A stretch of DNA of 64,000 nt from Caballeronia humi. Its GTDB lineage: Bacteria; Pseudomonadota; Gammaproteobacteria; Burkholderiales; Burkholderiaceae. The position numbers and the translations under genes are program-made. This document shows, one piece after another, positions 57,432 through 64,000 of this stretch. The first letter of the stretch is position 1; every line of letters starts with the position of its first letter. The notes under the pieces were generated by a model. That model saw only the letters and a list, made by a program, of their open reading frames with translations. It made no database searches and was not told the DNA's origin. The stretch spans positions 372,001 to 436,000 of the forward strand of contig NZ_FCNW02000001.1 of NCBI RefSeq assembly GCF_001544475.1, read 5' to 3'.

Positions 57432-58955
57432 ATGGCACACCCCGATTACCTGAAAAAAGTCCTGACCGCGCGCGTCTACGATGTTGCCCGCGAAAGCGAG
57501 CTCGAGCCCGCGCGCAATCTGTCGGCGCGTCTCTCCAACGCGGTTTTCCTCAAGCGCGAGGACAACCAGCCGGTGTTCTCGTTCAAGATTCGCGGCGCCT
57601 ATAACAAGATGGCGCAGCTTCCCGCCGACGTCCTCGCGCGCGGCGTGATCACGGCATCGGCGGGCAATCATGCGCAGGGCGTCGCGTTTTCGGCCGCGCG
57701 GCTCGGCTGCCGCGCGGTCATCGCTATTCCGACCACCACGCCGCAGGTCAAGATCGACGCGGTGCGCGCGCACGGCGGCCCGACGGTCGAAGTGGTGCTC
57801 GCGGGCGAGTCGTACAGCGACGCTTACGCACACGCGCTCAAGTTGCAGCAAGAACGCGGCCTCACCTTCGTCCATCCGTTCGACGACCCCGACGTCATCG
57901 CCGGCCAAGGCACCGTCGCTATGGAAATCCTGCGCCAGCATCAGGGGCCGATCCACGCGATCTTCGTGCCGATCGGCGGCGGCGGGCTCGCGGCGGGCGT
58001 CGCGGCATATGTAAAAGCGGTGCGGCCGGAGATCAAGGTGATCGGCGTGCAGACCGACGATTCCTGCGCGATGGCGCAGTCGATCAAGGCGGGCGAGCGC
58101 GTCACGCTGGCGGAAGTCGGCCTGTTTTCGGACGGCACGGCGGTGAAACTGGTCGGCGAGGAAACGTTCAGGCTGTGCCGCGAACTGCTCGACGAAGTGC
58201 TCACCGTCGATACCGACGCGCTCTGCGCCGCGATCAAGGACGTGTTTCAGGACACCCGCAGCGTGCTCGAACCGGCCGGATCGCTCGCCGTCGCGGGCGC
58301 GAAGCTGTATGCAGAACGCGAGGGCATCGAAGGCAAGACGCTCGTCGCCGTGACCTCCGGCGCGAACATGAACTTCGACCGGATGCGCTTCGTGGCGGAA
58401 CGCGCGGAAGTCGGCGAGGCGCGCGAAGCCGTGTTCGCCGTGACGATCCCCGAGGAGCGCGGCAGCTTCAAACGCTTCTGCGAGCTCGTCGGCACGCGCA
58501 GCGTCACCGAATTCAACTACCGCATCGCCGATGCCAGCGCCGCGCACATCTTCGTCGGCGTGCAGATCAAGACGCGCAGCGAATCGGCGCAGATGATGAA
58601 CGCGTTCGTCGAGCACGGATTCGCGACCGTCGACCTGTCGCACGACGAGCTTTCGAAGCAGCACATCCGCTATATGGTCGGCGGCCGGTCGCCGCTCGCC
58701 CGGGACGAACGGCTGCTGCGGTTCGAATTCCCCGAACGGCCGGGCGCGCTGATGAAGTTCCTCTCGTCGATGGCGCCGAACTGGAATATCAGCCTCTTCC
58801 ACTACCGCAATCAGGGCGCGGACTACAGCTCGATTCTCGTCGGCATTCAGGTGCCGTCGGCGGAAAACGCCGAGTTCGAGCGTTTTCTCGCGACGCTCGG
58901 CTATCCGTGGTGGGACGAAGGCGCGAATCCGGTCTACAAGCTCTTCCTGGCGTAA
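57432..58955 (+). CDS. ilvA: Threonine ammonia-lyase, biosynthetic
   Basis: A 507-residue PLP enzyme that converts threonine to 2-oxobutanoate for isoleucine synthesis. The PLP lysine is Lys52 in FSFKIRGAYNKM. The glycine loop is IGGGGLAAG. The C-terminal third has two ACT-like domains, the first starting near 335, that bind isoleucine for feedback inhibition. Length and both regulatory domains match the biosynthetic enzyme, not the short catabolic TdcB. Confidence 0.95.
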   Translation: MAHPDYLKKVLTARVYDVARESELEPARNLSARLSNAVFLKREDNQPVFSFKIRGAYNKMAQLPADVLARGVITASAGNHAQGVAFSAARLGCRAVIAIPTTTPQVKIDAVRAHGGPTVEVVLAGESYSDAYAHALKLQQERGLTFVHPFDDPDVIAGQGTVAMEILRQHQGPIHAIFVPIGGGGLAAGVAAYVKAVRPEIKVIGVQTDDSCAMAQSIKAGERVTLAEVGLFSDGTAVKLVGEETFRLCRELLDEVLTVDTDALCAAIKDVFQDTRSVLEPAGSLAVAGAKLYAEREGIEGKTLVAVTSGANMNFDRMRFVAERAEVGEAREAVFAVTIPEERGSFKRFCELVGTRSVTEFNYRIADASAAHIFVGVQIKTRSESAQMMNAFVEHGFATVDLSHDELSKQHIRYMVGGRSPLARDERLLRFEFPERPGALMKFLSSMAPNWNISLFHYRNQGADYSSILVGIQVPSAENAEFERFLATLGYPWWDEGANPVYKLFLA

Positions 58956-58958
58956 GCG

Positions 58959-59864
58959 ATGGCGGCGTTCACGCTCGAAGACAAGCTCGTCGTCGCGATT
59001 TCGTCGCGCGCGCTCTTCGACTTTGAAGAAGAAAACGAGGTCTACGAGACGGGCGACCTCGCAGAATATGAAGCGCTGCAGCGGTCGCGGCTGAACGTGC
59101 CGGCGAAGCCCGGCGTCGCGTTTCCGCTGATTGGTAAACTGCTCAAGCTCAACGCGGGCGGGCATCACGTCGAAGTGGTGATCCTCTCGCGCAGCGATCC
59201 GATCAGCGGCCTGCGCGCGTTCAGTTCGTGCAAGGCGCACGGGCTCGCGATCGAACGCGGCGTGTTTACGCGCGGGCGTCCGCCGTTTGGTTATCTGAAG
59301 CCGCTGCGGGCGTCGCTGTTTCTGTCGGCGAATCCGGACGACGTGCGCGCCGCGCTCGACGCCGGTTTTCCCGCCGCGCGCGTGCTGCCCGAGACGCCGC
59401 AGGCCGCGAGCCAGTATTCTGACGAAATCCGCATCGCTTTCGACGGCGACGCCGTGCTCTTCTCCGATGAAGCCGAACGCGTGTTTCAGTCGGCGGGGTT
59501 GTCGGCGTTTGTCGGGCACGAGACGACGAAGAAGGATTCGCCGCTCGCAGGCGGGCCGCTGAAGCCTTTGTTGGCGGCGCTGCACAAGCTGCAAAAAATC
59601 GCCGGTGACGCCGCGCCGATGCACATCCGCACCGCGCTCGTCACCGCGCGTTCCGCTCCCGCGCACGAGCGCGCGATCCGGACGCTGATGGCCTGGAACA
59701 TCGAAATCGACGAAGCGATGTTCCTCGGCGGGCTCGACAAAGGCGCGTTTTTGCGCGAGTTCGAGCCCGATTTCTTCTTCGACGACCAAATCGGCCACTG
59801 CGAATCGGCCCGCGTCGTGACCGCGACCGGGCACGTGCTGAGTGGCATATCGAACGCATCATGA
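58959..59864 (+). CDS. 5'-nucleotidase (cytosolic NT5-I family)
   Basis: A 301-residue HAD-fold enzyme. [16 protein letters not shown] carries the aspartate of motif I, with [14 protein letters not shown] and [13 protein letters not shown] further on. The family dephosphorylates nucleoside 5'-monophosphates. The gene starts 3 bases after ilvA and overlaps queF by four bases, so the three genes form one unit. Its relation to queuosine synthesis is unclear. Confidence 0.85.
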   Translation: MAAFTLEDKLVVAISSRALFDFEEENEVYETGDLAEYEALQRSRLNVPAKPGVAFPLIGKLLKLNAGGHHVEVVILSRSDPISGLRAFSSCKAHGLAIERGVFTRGRPPFGYLKPLRASLFLSANPDDVRAALDAGFPAARVLPETPQAASQYSDEIRIAFDGDAVLFSDEAERVFQSAGLSAFVGHETTKKDSPLAGGPLKPLLAALHKLQKIAGDAAPMHIRTALVTARSAPAHERAIRTLMAWNIEIDEAMFLGGLDKGAFLREFEPDFFFDDQIGHCESARVVTATGHVLSGISNAS

Positions 59865-60685
59865 CACCCGACCAATCTCCGCTCGGCAAGGAAGTCGTCT
59901 ACACCGAACAGTACGATCCGCTGCTGCTGTTTCCGATCGACCGCAAGACGGCGCGCGATGCGATCGGCATTGGCGCGCGGCTGCCGTTTTTCGGGACGGA
60001 CATCTGGAATGCGTATGAATTGTCCTGGCTGAACCGGCGCGGCAAGCCGCAGATCGCCGTCGCGACGTTCTTCGTGCCGGCGGAATCGCCGAATATCGTC
60101 GAATCGAAGTCGTTCAAGCTGTATTTGGGATCGTTCGCGCAGACGGCTTTCGATTCCATCGATGATGTGCGCGCCGCGATCAAGCGCGATGTGTCGGCGA
60201 TTTGCGGAGTGAATGTGTCGGTGCAGCTTGCGGCACCGGGGGATTTTGGCAAATTGCAGATGGAGGAATTCGACGGGTTGTCGCTGGATCGGCTGGATCT
60301 GGATACGGATGTCTATTCGCCTGATCCGTCATTGCTTAAAGCGACACATGATGAAGCGCCGGTCGATGAGACGCTTTTTTCGAATCTTTTGAAATCGAAT
60401 TGTCCGGTTACTGGGCAGCCGGATTGGGGCAGCGTTCAGATTCGCTATTACGGCGGACAGATCGATCACGCGGGATTGCTGAGGTATGTCATTTCTTATC
60501 GCGGACATACCGGGTTTCATGAGCAATGCGTCGAGCGCATTTTCATGGATATCATGCGGGAGTGTCAGCCGGAAAGGCTGGCGGTTTATGCGAGATATAC
60601 GCGGAGAGGCGGGCTGGATATTAATCCGTTCCGGACGAATTTCAATTTGCCGATGCCTGATAATGCCCGGTTGGCGCGGCAGTAA
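59861..60685 (+). CDS. queF: NADPH-dependent 7-cyano-7-deazaguanine reductase
   Basis: A 274-residue long-form QueF (two T-fold halves) that reduces preQ0 to preQ1 for tRNA queuosine. The nucleophilic cysteine is in [13 protein letters not shown], and [14 protein letters not shown] follows, giving the catalytic His and Glu region. The N-terminal half is the degenerate partner domain. From about 60240 onward the third codon positions turn noticeably less GC-rich than in neighbouring genes. A terminator follows. Confidence 0.96.
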   Translation: MTPDQSPLGKEVVYTEQYDPLLLFPIDRKTARDAIGIGARLPFFGTDIWNAYELSWLNRRGKPQIAVATFFVPAESPNIVESKSFKLYLGSFAQTAFDSIDDVRAAIKRDVSAICGVNVSVQLAAPGDFGKLQMEEFDGLSLDRLDLDTDVYSPDPSLLKATHDEAPVDETLFSNLLKSNCPVTGQPDWGSVQIRYYGGQIDHAGLLRYVISYRGHTGFHEQCVERIFMDIMRECQPERLAVYARYTRRGGLDINPFRTNFNLPMPDNARLARQ

Positions 60686-60692
60686 AGAATCG

Positions 60693-60724
60693 AGCGTTGC
60701 CCTCTGCGGCAACGCTCTTTTTTA
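60693..60724 (+). terminator. Terminator after queF
   Basis: AGCGTTGCC/GGCAACGCT arms enclose a 6-base loop, followed by C and seven T. It ends the ilvA-nucleotidase-queF unit and stands 6 bases before the stop of a convergent RidA gene. Confidence 0.85.
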
Positions 60725-60730
60725 AGCAAT

Positions 60731-61117
60731 TCAGGCGCCCGGCGCCTTATAAGCCACGCAATCCACCTCGACCTTGCAATCGATCACCATCGACGAAACC
60801 ACACAAGCGCGCGCCGGCGGATTTTCCCCGAAATACTCCTTGAACACCTTATTGAACGAAGCAAAATCCCGCGGATCGTCGAGCCATACGCCGCATCGAA
60901 CCACATGCTCCGCGCCATACCCCGCTTCTTTCAAAATCGCGAAAACATTCTGAATGCATTTATGCGATTGATCGACGATTCCGCCGTTGATCACTTCGCC
61001 ATTTTCCATCGGCGTCTGCCCCGAAACAAACAGCCATCCATTCGCTTCAACCGCCCGCGCAAACGGCATATGCGCGCCGCCCTGACCTTTACCGCCTTCC
61101 ACGCCATATCGTTTCAT
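60731..61117 (-). CDS. RidA family (enamine/imine deaminase) protein
   Basis: A 128-residue RidA/YER057c protein that removes reactive imines made by PLP enzymes. The key arginine and following cysteine are in ENPPARACVV, and the C-terminal strand is KVEVDCVAYKA. FVSGQTPMENGE matches the N-terminal part. The ATG at 61117, six bases after AAAGGAG, was preferred to TTG 61123. It is the last gene of a minus-strand cluster with an N-acyl-D-amino-acid deacylase. The gene's base composition is less GC-rich than its neighbours. Confidence 0.92.
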   Translation of the reverse strand: MKRYGVEGGKGQGGAHMPFARAVEANGWLFVSGQTPMENGEVINGGIVDQSHKCIQNVFAILKEAGYGAEHVVRCGVWLDDPRDFASFNKVFKEYFGENPPARACVVSSMVIDCKVEVDCVAYKAPGA

Positions 61118-61135
61118 CTTCAACTCCTTTAAAAC

Positions 61136-62632
61136 TCAGAAAGCGCCGTGTGCGTCCAGCTTGGAAGCCGAACCACGCGACACGAAATGTCCCGCACGCT
61201 CGCTAGTCACCGCCCGCTCGCTGTACGACAAAACCCCATTCACCCAGACCGCGTCGATGCCATCCGCCGGCTGCTGCGGATCGGCGAACGTCGCAGCATC
61301 GCGGACCTTTTCCGCATCGAACATCACCAGATCGGCGTGATAGCCCACCTTCACCTCGCCGCGCTCGGGCAGCCCGAAGCGCCGCGCCGACAAGCTCGTC
61401 ATCTTGCGCACGGCCTCTTCCAGCGGCAGCAGCGCCGTGTCGCGCGCGTAGTGGCCGAGCACGCGTGGAAACGCGCCCCACAGACGCGGATGCGGCAGCG
61501 GATCGTTCGGCAGGCCGTCGGAGCCGACCATCGTCGCGGGATGCGAGAGGATGCGCCGCACGTCGTCCTCCGACATGTTGTGATACACCGCGCCCGCTGG
61601 CTGCAAGCGCTTGCCCGCCTCCTGCTGGCTCACGCTCCACTCCGCCGCGACCTCCCTGATCAGCTTGCCCGCCATTTCGGGATGCGGTTCCGACCACGTG
61701 ATCGTGATATCAATGTCGCCGGTCACCTGCTTCAAATCGAGCGTCGACGAACTGCGGTTGTACGGATAACAGTCGCAGCCGACCGGCTGTCCGTCGCGCG
61801 TGTTTTCAAGCGACTTCAGCACCTCGACGCTGCGTCCCCAATTCGACGGCCCCGCGCACTTCAGATGCGAAATCACCACCGGCACGCGCGCATGGCGGCC
61901 GACCTGATACGCCTCGTCCATCGCGTCGAGGATCGCGTCGAATTCGGTGCGCATGTGCGTCGTGTAGAGCGCGCCCGCCTTCGAGAGCGGCTCGGCCAGC
62001 GCCTTCACCTCTTCCGGCGGCGCACTGAACGCCGATCCGTACGCGAGTCCGCTGCTCAAACCGAGCGCGCCGTTCTCCAGCGCTTCTTCGAGCTGCGCGC
62101 GCATGCCCTCGATTTCCGTCGAAGTCGCCGCCCGGTCGAGGCGGTCCATGTGATTGTTGCGCAACGCCGTATGCCCGATCAGCGCGCCGACGTTCACCGC
62201 CGGCCGCGCCTCGTTGACCGCTTCGACGTAATCGGCGAACGTCGGATAGAGGAATGCGCCTTCGTCGCCGAGCAGGTTCATCGGGTCGGGCGGCGCGCCC
62301 TTCAACGTCACCGGCGACACGCTGATCCCGCAATTGCCGACGATCACCGTCGTCACGCCTTGCGTCAGCTTCGGCAGCATCTGCGGCGAGCGGATCACGT
62401 GCGTGTCGTCGTGCGTGTGGACATCGATGAAACCGGGCGCCAGCACGCGCCCTTCCGCTTCGACGATTTCGTCCGCCGTCCAGCCGGCGAGGCCGCCCGG
62501 CGCCGTGATCGCGACGATCCGGCCGTCGCGCAGCGCCACGTCGCGTTCGACGGCGGGCGCGCCCGTGCCGTCGATCACGCGCGCGCCGACGATCAGCGTG
62601 TCGGCCTTCTCGGTTTCCGCTTGCGAATCCAT
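61136..62632 (-). CDS. N-acyl-D-amino-acid deacylase (D-aminoacylase)
   Basis: A 498-residue amidohydrolase. PGFIDVHTHDD supplies the HxH metal site, and GNCGIS the cysteine ligand typical of D-aminoacylase. GHTALR and VVISHLKC hold further His/Lys positions, and VGSDGLP the catalytic aspartate. It would release D-amino acids from their N-acyl forms, feeding the divergent PLP enzyme. The ATG at 62632 lies one base from the RpiR stop; the longer frame upstream lies inside the RpiR gene. Confidence 0.92.
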   Translation of the reverse strand: MDSQAETEKADTLIVGARVIDGTGAPAVERDVALRDGRIVAITAPGGLAGWTADEIVEAEGRVLAPGFIDVHTHDDTHVIRSPQMLPKLTQGVTTVIVGNCGISVSPVTLKGAPPDPMNLLGDEGAFLYPTFADYVEAVNEARPAVNVGALIGHTALRNNHMDRLDRAATSTEIEGMRAQLEEALENGALGLSSGLAYGSAFSAPPEEVKALAEPLSKAGALYTTHMRTEFDAILDAMDEAYQVGRHARVPVVISHLKCAGPSNWGRSVEVLKSLENTRDGQPVGCDCYPYNRSSSTLDLKQVTGDIDITITWSEPHPEMAGKLIREVAAEWSVSQQEAGKRLQPAGAVYHNMSEDDVRRILSHPATMVGSDGLPNDPLPHPRLWGAFPRVLGHYARDTALLPLEEAVRKMTSLSARRFGLPERGEVKVGYHADLVMFDAEKVRDAATFADPQQPADGIDAVWVNGVLSYSERAVTSERAGHFVSRGSASKLDAHGAF

Positions 62633-62633
62633 T

Positions 62634-63521
62634 TCAGTCTCCCAGGGGTTGACGCTCGCCGCCGCCCCGATGGGCATCGAGTGCGTGTTTCATGCGGCGC
62701 AGCAGTTCGCGGCTGTGGCTCGCCTGCTTGACGGCCAGTTCAGTGACGAGCAGGTCGAGCGCCATCATCATCGCGTAACGTGACGATGATGGCTTGTAGA
62801 TGAAATCGGTCTCGATCGCGATGATCGGGATCAGCCAGTCGGCCAGTTGCGCGAGCGGCGACGCGGGCGCGGTCAGCGCGATCACGCGCGCGCCGTATTC
62901 ACGCGCGAGGCGGCAGCTTTCGACCATCTCCGGCGTCTGGCCCGTGACCGACAGCGCCACGACGACGTGTTCCTTCGACAGCGTCGCCGCGACCATGCGC
63001 TGCAACAAGCCGTCCTGGTACGACGCCACCGGCCGGCCGAGCCGCACGAGCCGAAAGCGCATTTCGTCGGAGAGCGCCGTCGAGCCGCCGCCCATGCCGA
63101 ACACGTAGATCATCGAGGCCGCGCCGAGCGCATCGGCCGCCGCTTCGATCGGCGCGGCGCGCAGCGCGCCCTGGTTGTGCGCGAGCGTCGTCTGCACTTC
63201 CTCGAAGATGCGCGTGGCGAGGGAATCGGGCAGGTCGTCGGGTTCGCGCTTGAGAAAGCGCTGGCCGACCGCTGCCGCCTGCGCGAGCCGCAACTTCAGT
63301 TCACGCACGTCCGCGCAGCCGACCGCCTTCGCGAACCGCGTGACGGTCGCGATGCTCACGTCGGCCTTCTCCGCGAGCGCGCCGATGCTCGCGCGCGACG
63401 CACCCGTCAGGTCGTCGAGGATCAGCGCCGCGACCTTGCGTTCCGCCGAGCGCAACTCGGGCGCGCGCTCGGCAATCCGGGCGACGATATCGAAAGCAAG
63501 CGGTTCCGACGATGCATTCAT
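62634..63521 (-). CDS. RpiR-family transcriptional regulator (MurR/RpiR type)
   Basis: A 295-residue regulator. The N-terminal HTH (about 25-75) contains SIGALAEKADVSIATVTRFA. A SIS sugar-phosphate-binding domain follows (about 110-260) with VFGMGGGSTALSDEM. RpiR proteins sense phosphorylated or related small metabolites. It is the first gene of the minus-strand D-amino-acid cluster and faces a PLP enzyme, so it probably controls both directions. Confidence 0.92.
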   Translation of the reverse strand: MNASSEPLAFDIVARIAERAPELRSAERKVAALILDDLTGASRASIGALAEKADVSIATVTRFAKAVGCADVRELKLRLAQAAAVGQRFLKREPDDLPDSLATRIFEEVQTTLAHNQGALRAAPIEAAADALGAASMIYVFGMGGGSTALSDEMRFRLVRLGRPVASYQDGLLQRMVAATLSKEHVVVALSVTGQTPEMVESCRLAREYGARVIALTAPASPLAQLADWLIPIIAIETDFIYKPSSSRYAMMMALDLLVTELAVKQASHSRELLRRMKHALDAHRGGGERQPLGD

Positions 63522-63565
63522 CAGGGTAAATCCGGGTTCAGAAATCGGCGTCAACGCCGTGGTAC

Positions 63566-63579
63566 TAAATAACAATTTA
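63566..63579. promoter_or_regulatory. AT-rich dyad in the RpiR/PLP-enzyme divergent promoter
   Basis: TAAAT-AACA-ATTTA is an exact hyphenated palindrome 45 bases before the RpiR start. It is the clearest symmetry in this 154-base region and so a candidate RpiR operator. Confidence 0.4.
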
Positions 63580-63675
63580 TCCCGCATCCTACTTTCGGTA
63601 ACATGTTGTCGTCAACCTTGGCGCCAGTTAAGTATCGACAGAAGTCTATATAAACGGACGATGGAGTAGCAGGAC

Positions 63676-64000
63676 ATGAAAGTTACAAACTATCAGAACG
63701 CCACGATCGACCCGTTCGGCAAGGGTCTTGGCATGGTGCCGGGCACGGGCATCCAGCTAAGCGACGCGGGGCGGCTCGACTGGAATCTGCTCGACGAGGA
63801 TGTGAGCCTGCCGGCCGCCGTGCTGTACGCGGATCGCATCGAGTACAACCTGAAGTGGATGCAGGCGTTCGTCGCGGAATACGGCGTAAAACTCGCGCCG
63901 CACGGCAAGACGACGATGGCGCCGCAGTTGTTCCGCCGCCAGCTCGAAACCGGCGCGTGGGGCATCACGCTCGCGACCGCGCATCAGGTGCGCGCGGCGT
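63676..64000 (+). CDS. PLP-dependent amino acid deaminase/D-threonine aldolase-like, N-terminal part
   Basis: The gene runs off the window end; 108 codons are visible. The domain is an alanine racemase-type PLP barrel. The PLP lysine is probably in KLAPHGKTTMAP (about residue 77), preceded by a PAAVLYADRIEYNL strand typical of D-serine deaminase and D-threonine aldolase. The N-terminal extension (about 1-40) fits the amino acid deaminase group. It probably starts D-amino-acid breakdown. The ATG at 63676 has an AGGA near it. Confidence 0.75.
   Translation, partial: MKVTNYQNATIDPFGKGLGMVPGTGIQLSDAGRLDWNLLDEDVSLPAAVLYADRIEYNLKWMQAFVAEYGVKLAPHGKTTMAPQLFRRQLETGAWGITLATAHQVRAA

Overview
The window is high-GC DNA with dense, short-spaced operons from a betaproteobacterial chromosome. 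Gene content and order point to the Burkholderiaceae, probably Paraburkholderia, Caballeronia or Burkholderia. The markers for this are dusB-fis-purH-ruvC-ruvA, tyrS-dtd, erpA-rpsI-rplM, gltIJKL, FmdB-DUF502-aspS-nudB-clsB and ubiE/ubiJ/ubiB. This assignment is inference from gene content; no 16S rRNA or tRNA gene was seen. I saw no insertion sequence, prophage, CRISPR array or rRNA. Most of the window is core genome with a few accessory catabolic cassettes.

Layout: 1-5755 (+) holds the end of pepP, a UbiH-type hydroxylase, dusB-fis, purH, ruvC and ruvA. 5803-8506 is a cassette lying between ruvA and ruvB: a small CPVC thioredoxin-fold protein, a DHDPS-family lyase and a class II aldolase on the minus strand, facing an XRE-cupin regulator. 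8545-9606 is ruvB. 9608-12021 (-) is tyrS-dtd-phosphoglycerate mutase. 12308-14922 is anmK (+), erpA, then rpsI and rplM (-). 15.1-15.2 kb carries a probable small RNA, followed by an OsmC protein and RNase P RNA (rnpB). 16.5-20 kb has pyrC with a DUF3025 gene, a class II glutamine amidotransferase and a YegP-like protein. 20-24.7 kb is glutamate metabolism: gltIJKL transport and gdhA. 24.8-29.4 kb has a LysR regulator facing an NNP-type MFS transporter, then an Atm1-type ABC exporter.

From 29.6 kb come a hot-dog thioesterase and a three-PAS GGDEF-EAL protein whose third PAS looks like a LOV photosensor. Next are a NarM-like protein and fdhD. A beta-oxidation operon (34.7-41.8 kb: TetR, FadE, FadN-type bifunctional enzyme, thiolase, enoyl-CoA hydratase) follows. 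42-47 kb is clsB, nudB, aspS, DUF502 and FmdB. 47-57 kb is a quinone-centred block (TPMT-like methyltransferase, ubiB, ubiJ, Tim44-like, ubiE, DUF971, HIT, and a 1352-residue flavin/iron-sulfur dehydrogenase). 57.4-60.7 kb is ilvA, a 5'-nucleotidase and queF. The window ends in a D-amino-acid catabolic cluster: RidA, N-acyl-D-amino-acid deacylase, an RpiR regulator and a divergent PLP enzyme cut by the window edge.

The features I rate as most worth following are the LOV-like domain in the c-di-GMP protein, the small RNA with CCTCC motifs, the D-amino-acid cluster, the NarM-like/fdhD pair, and the palindromes in three divergent regulator promoters.
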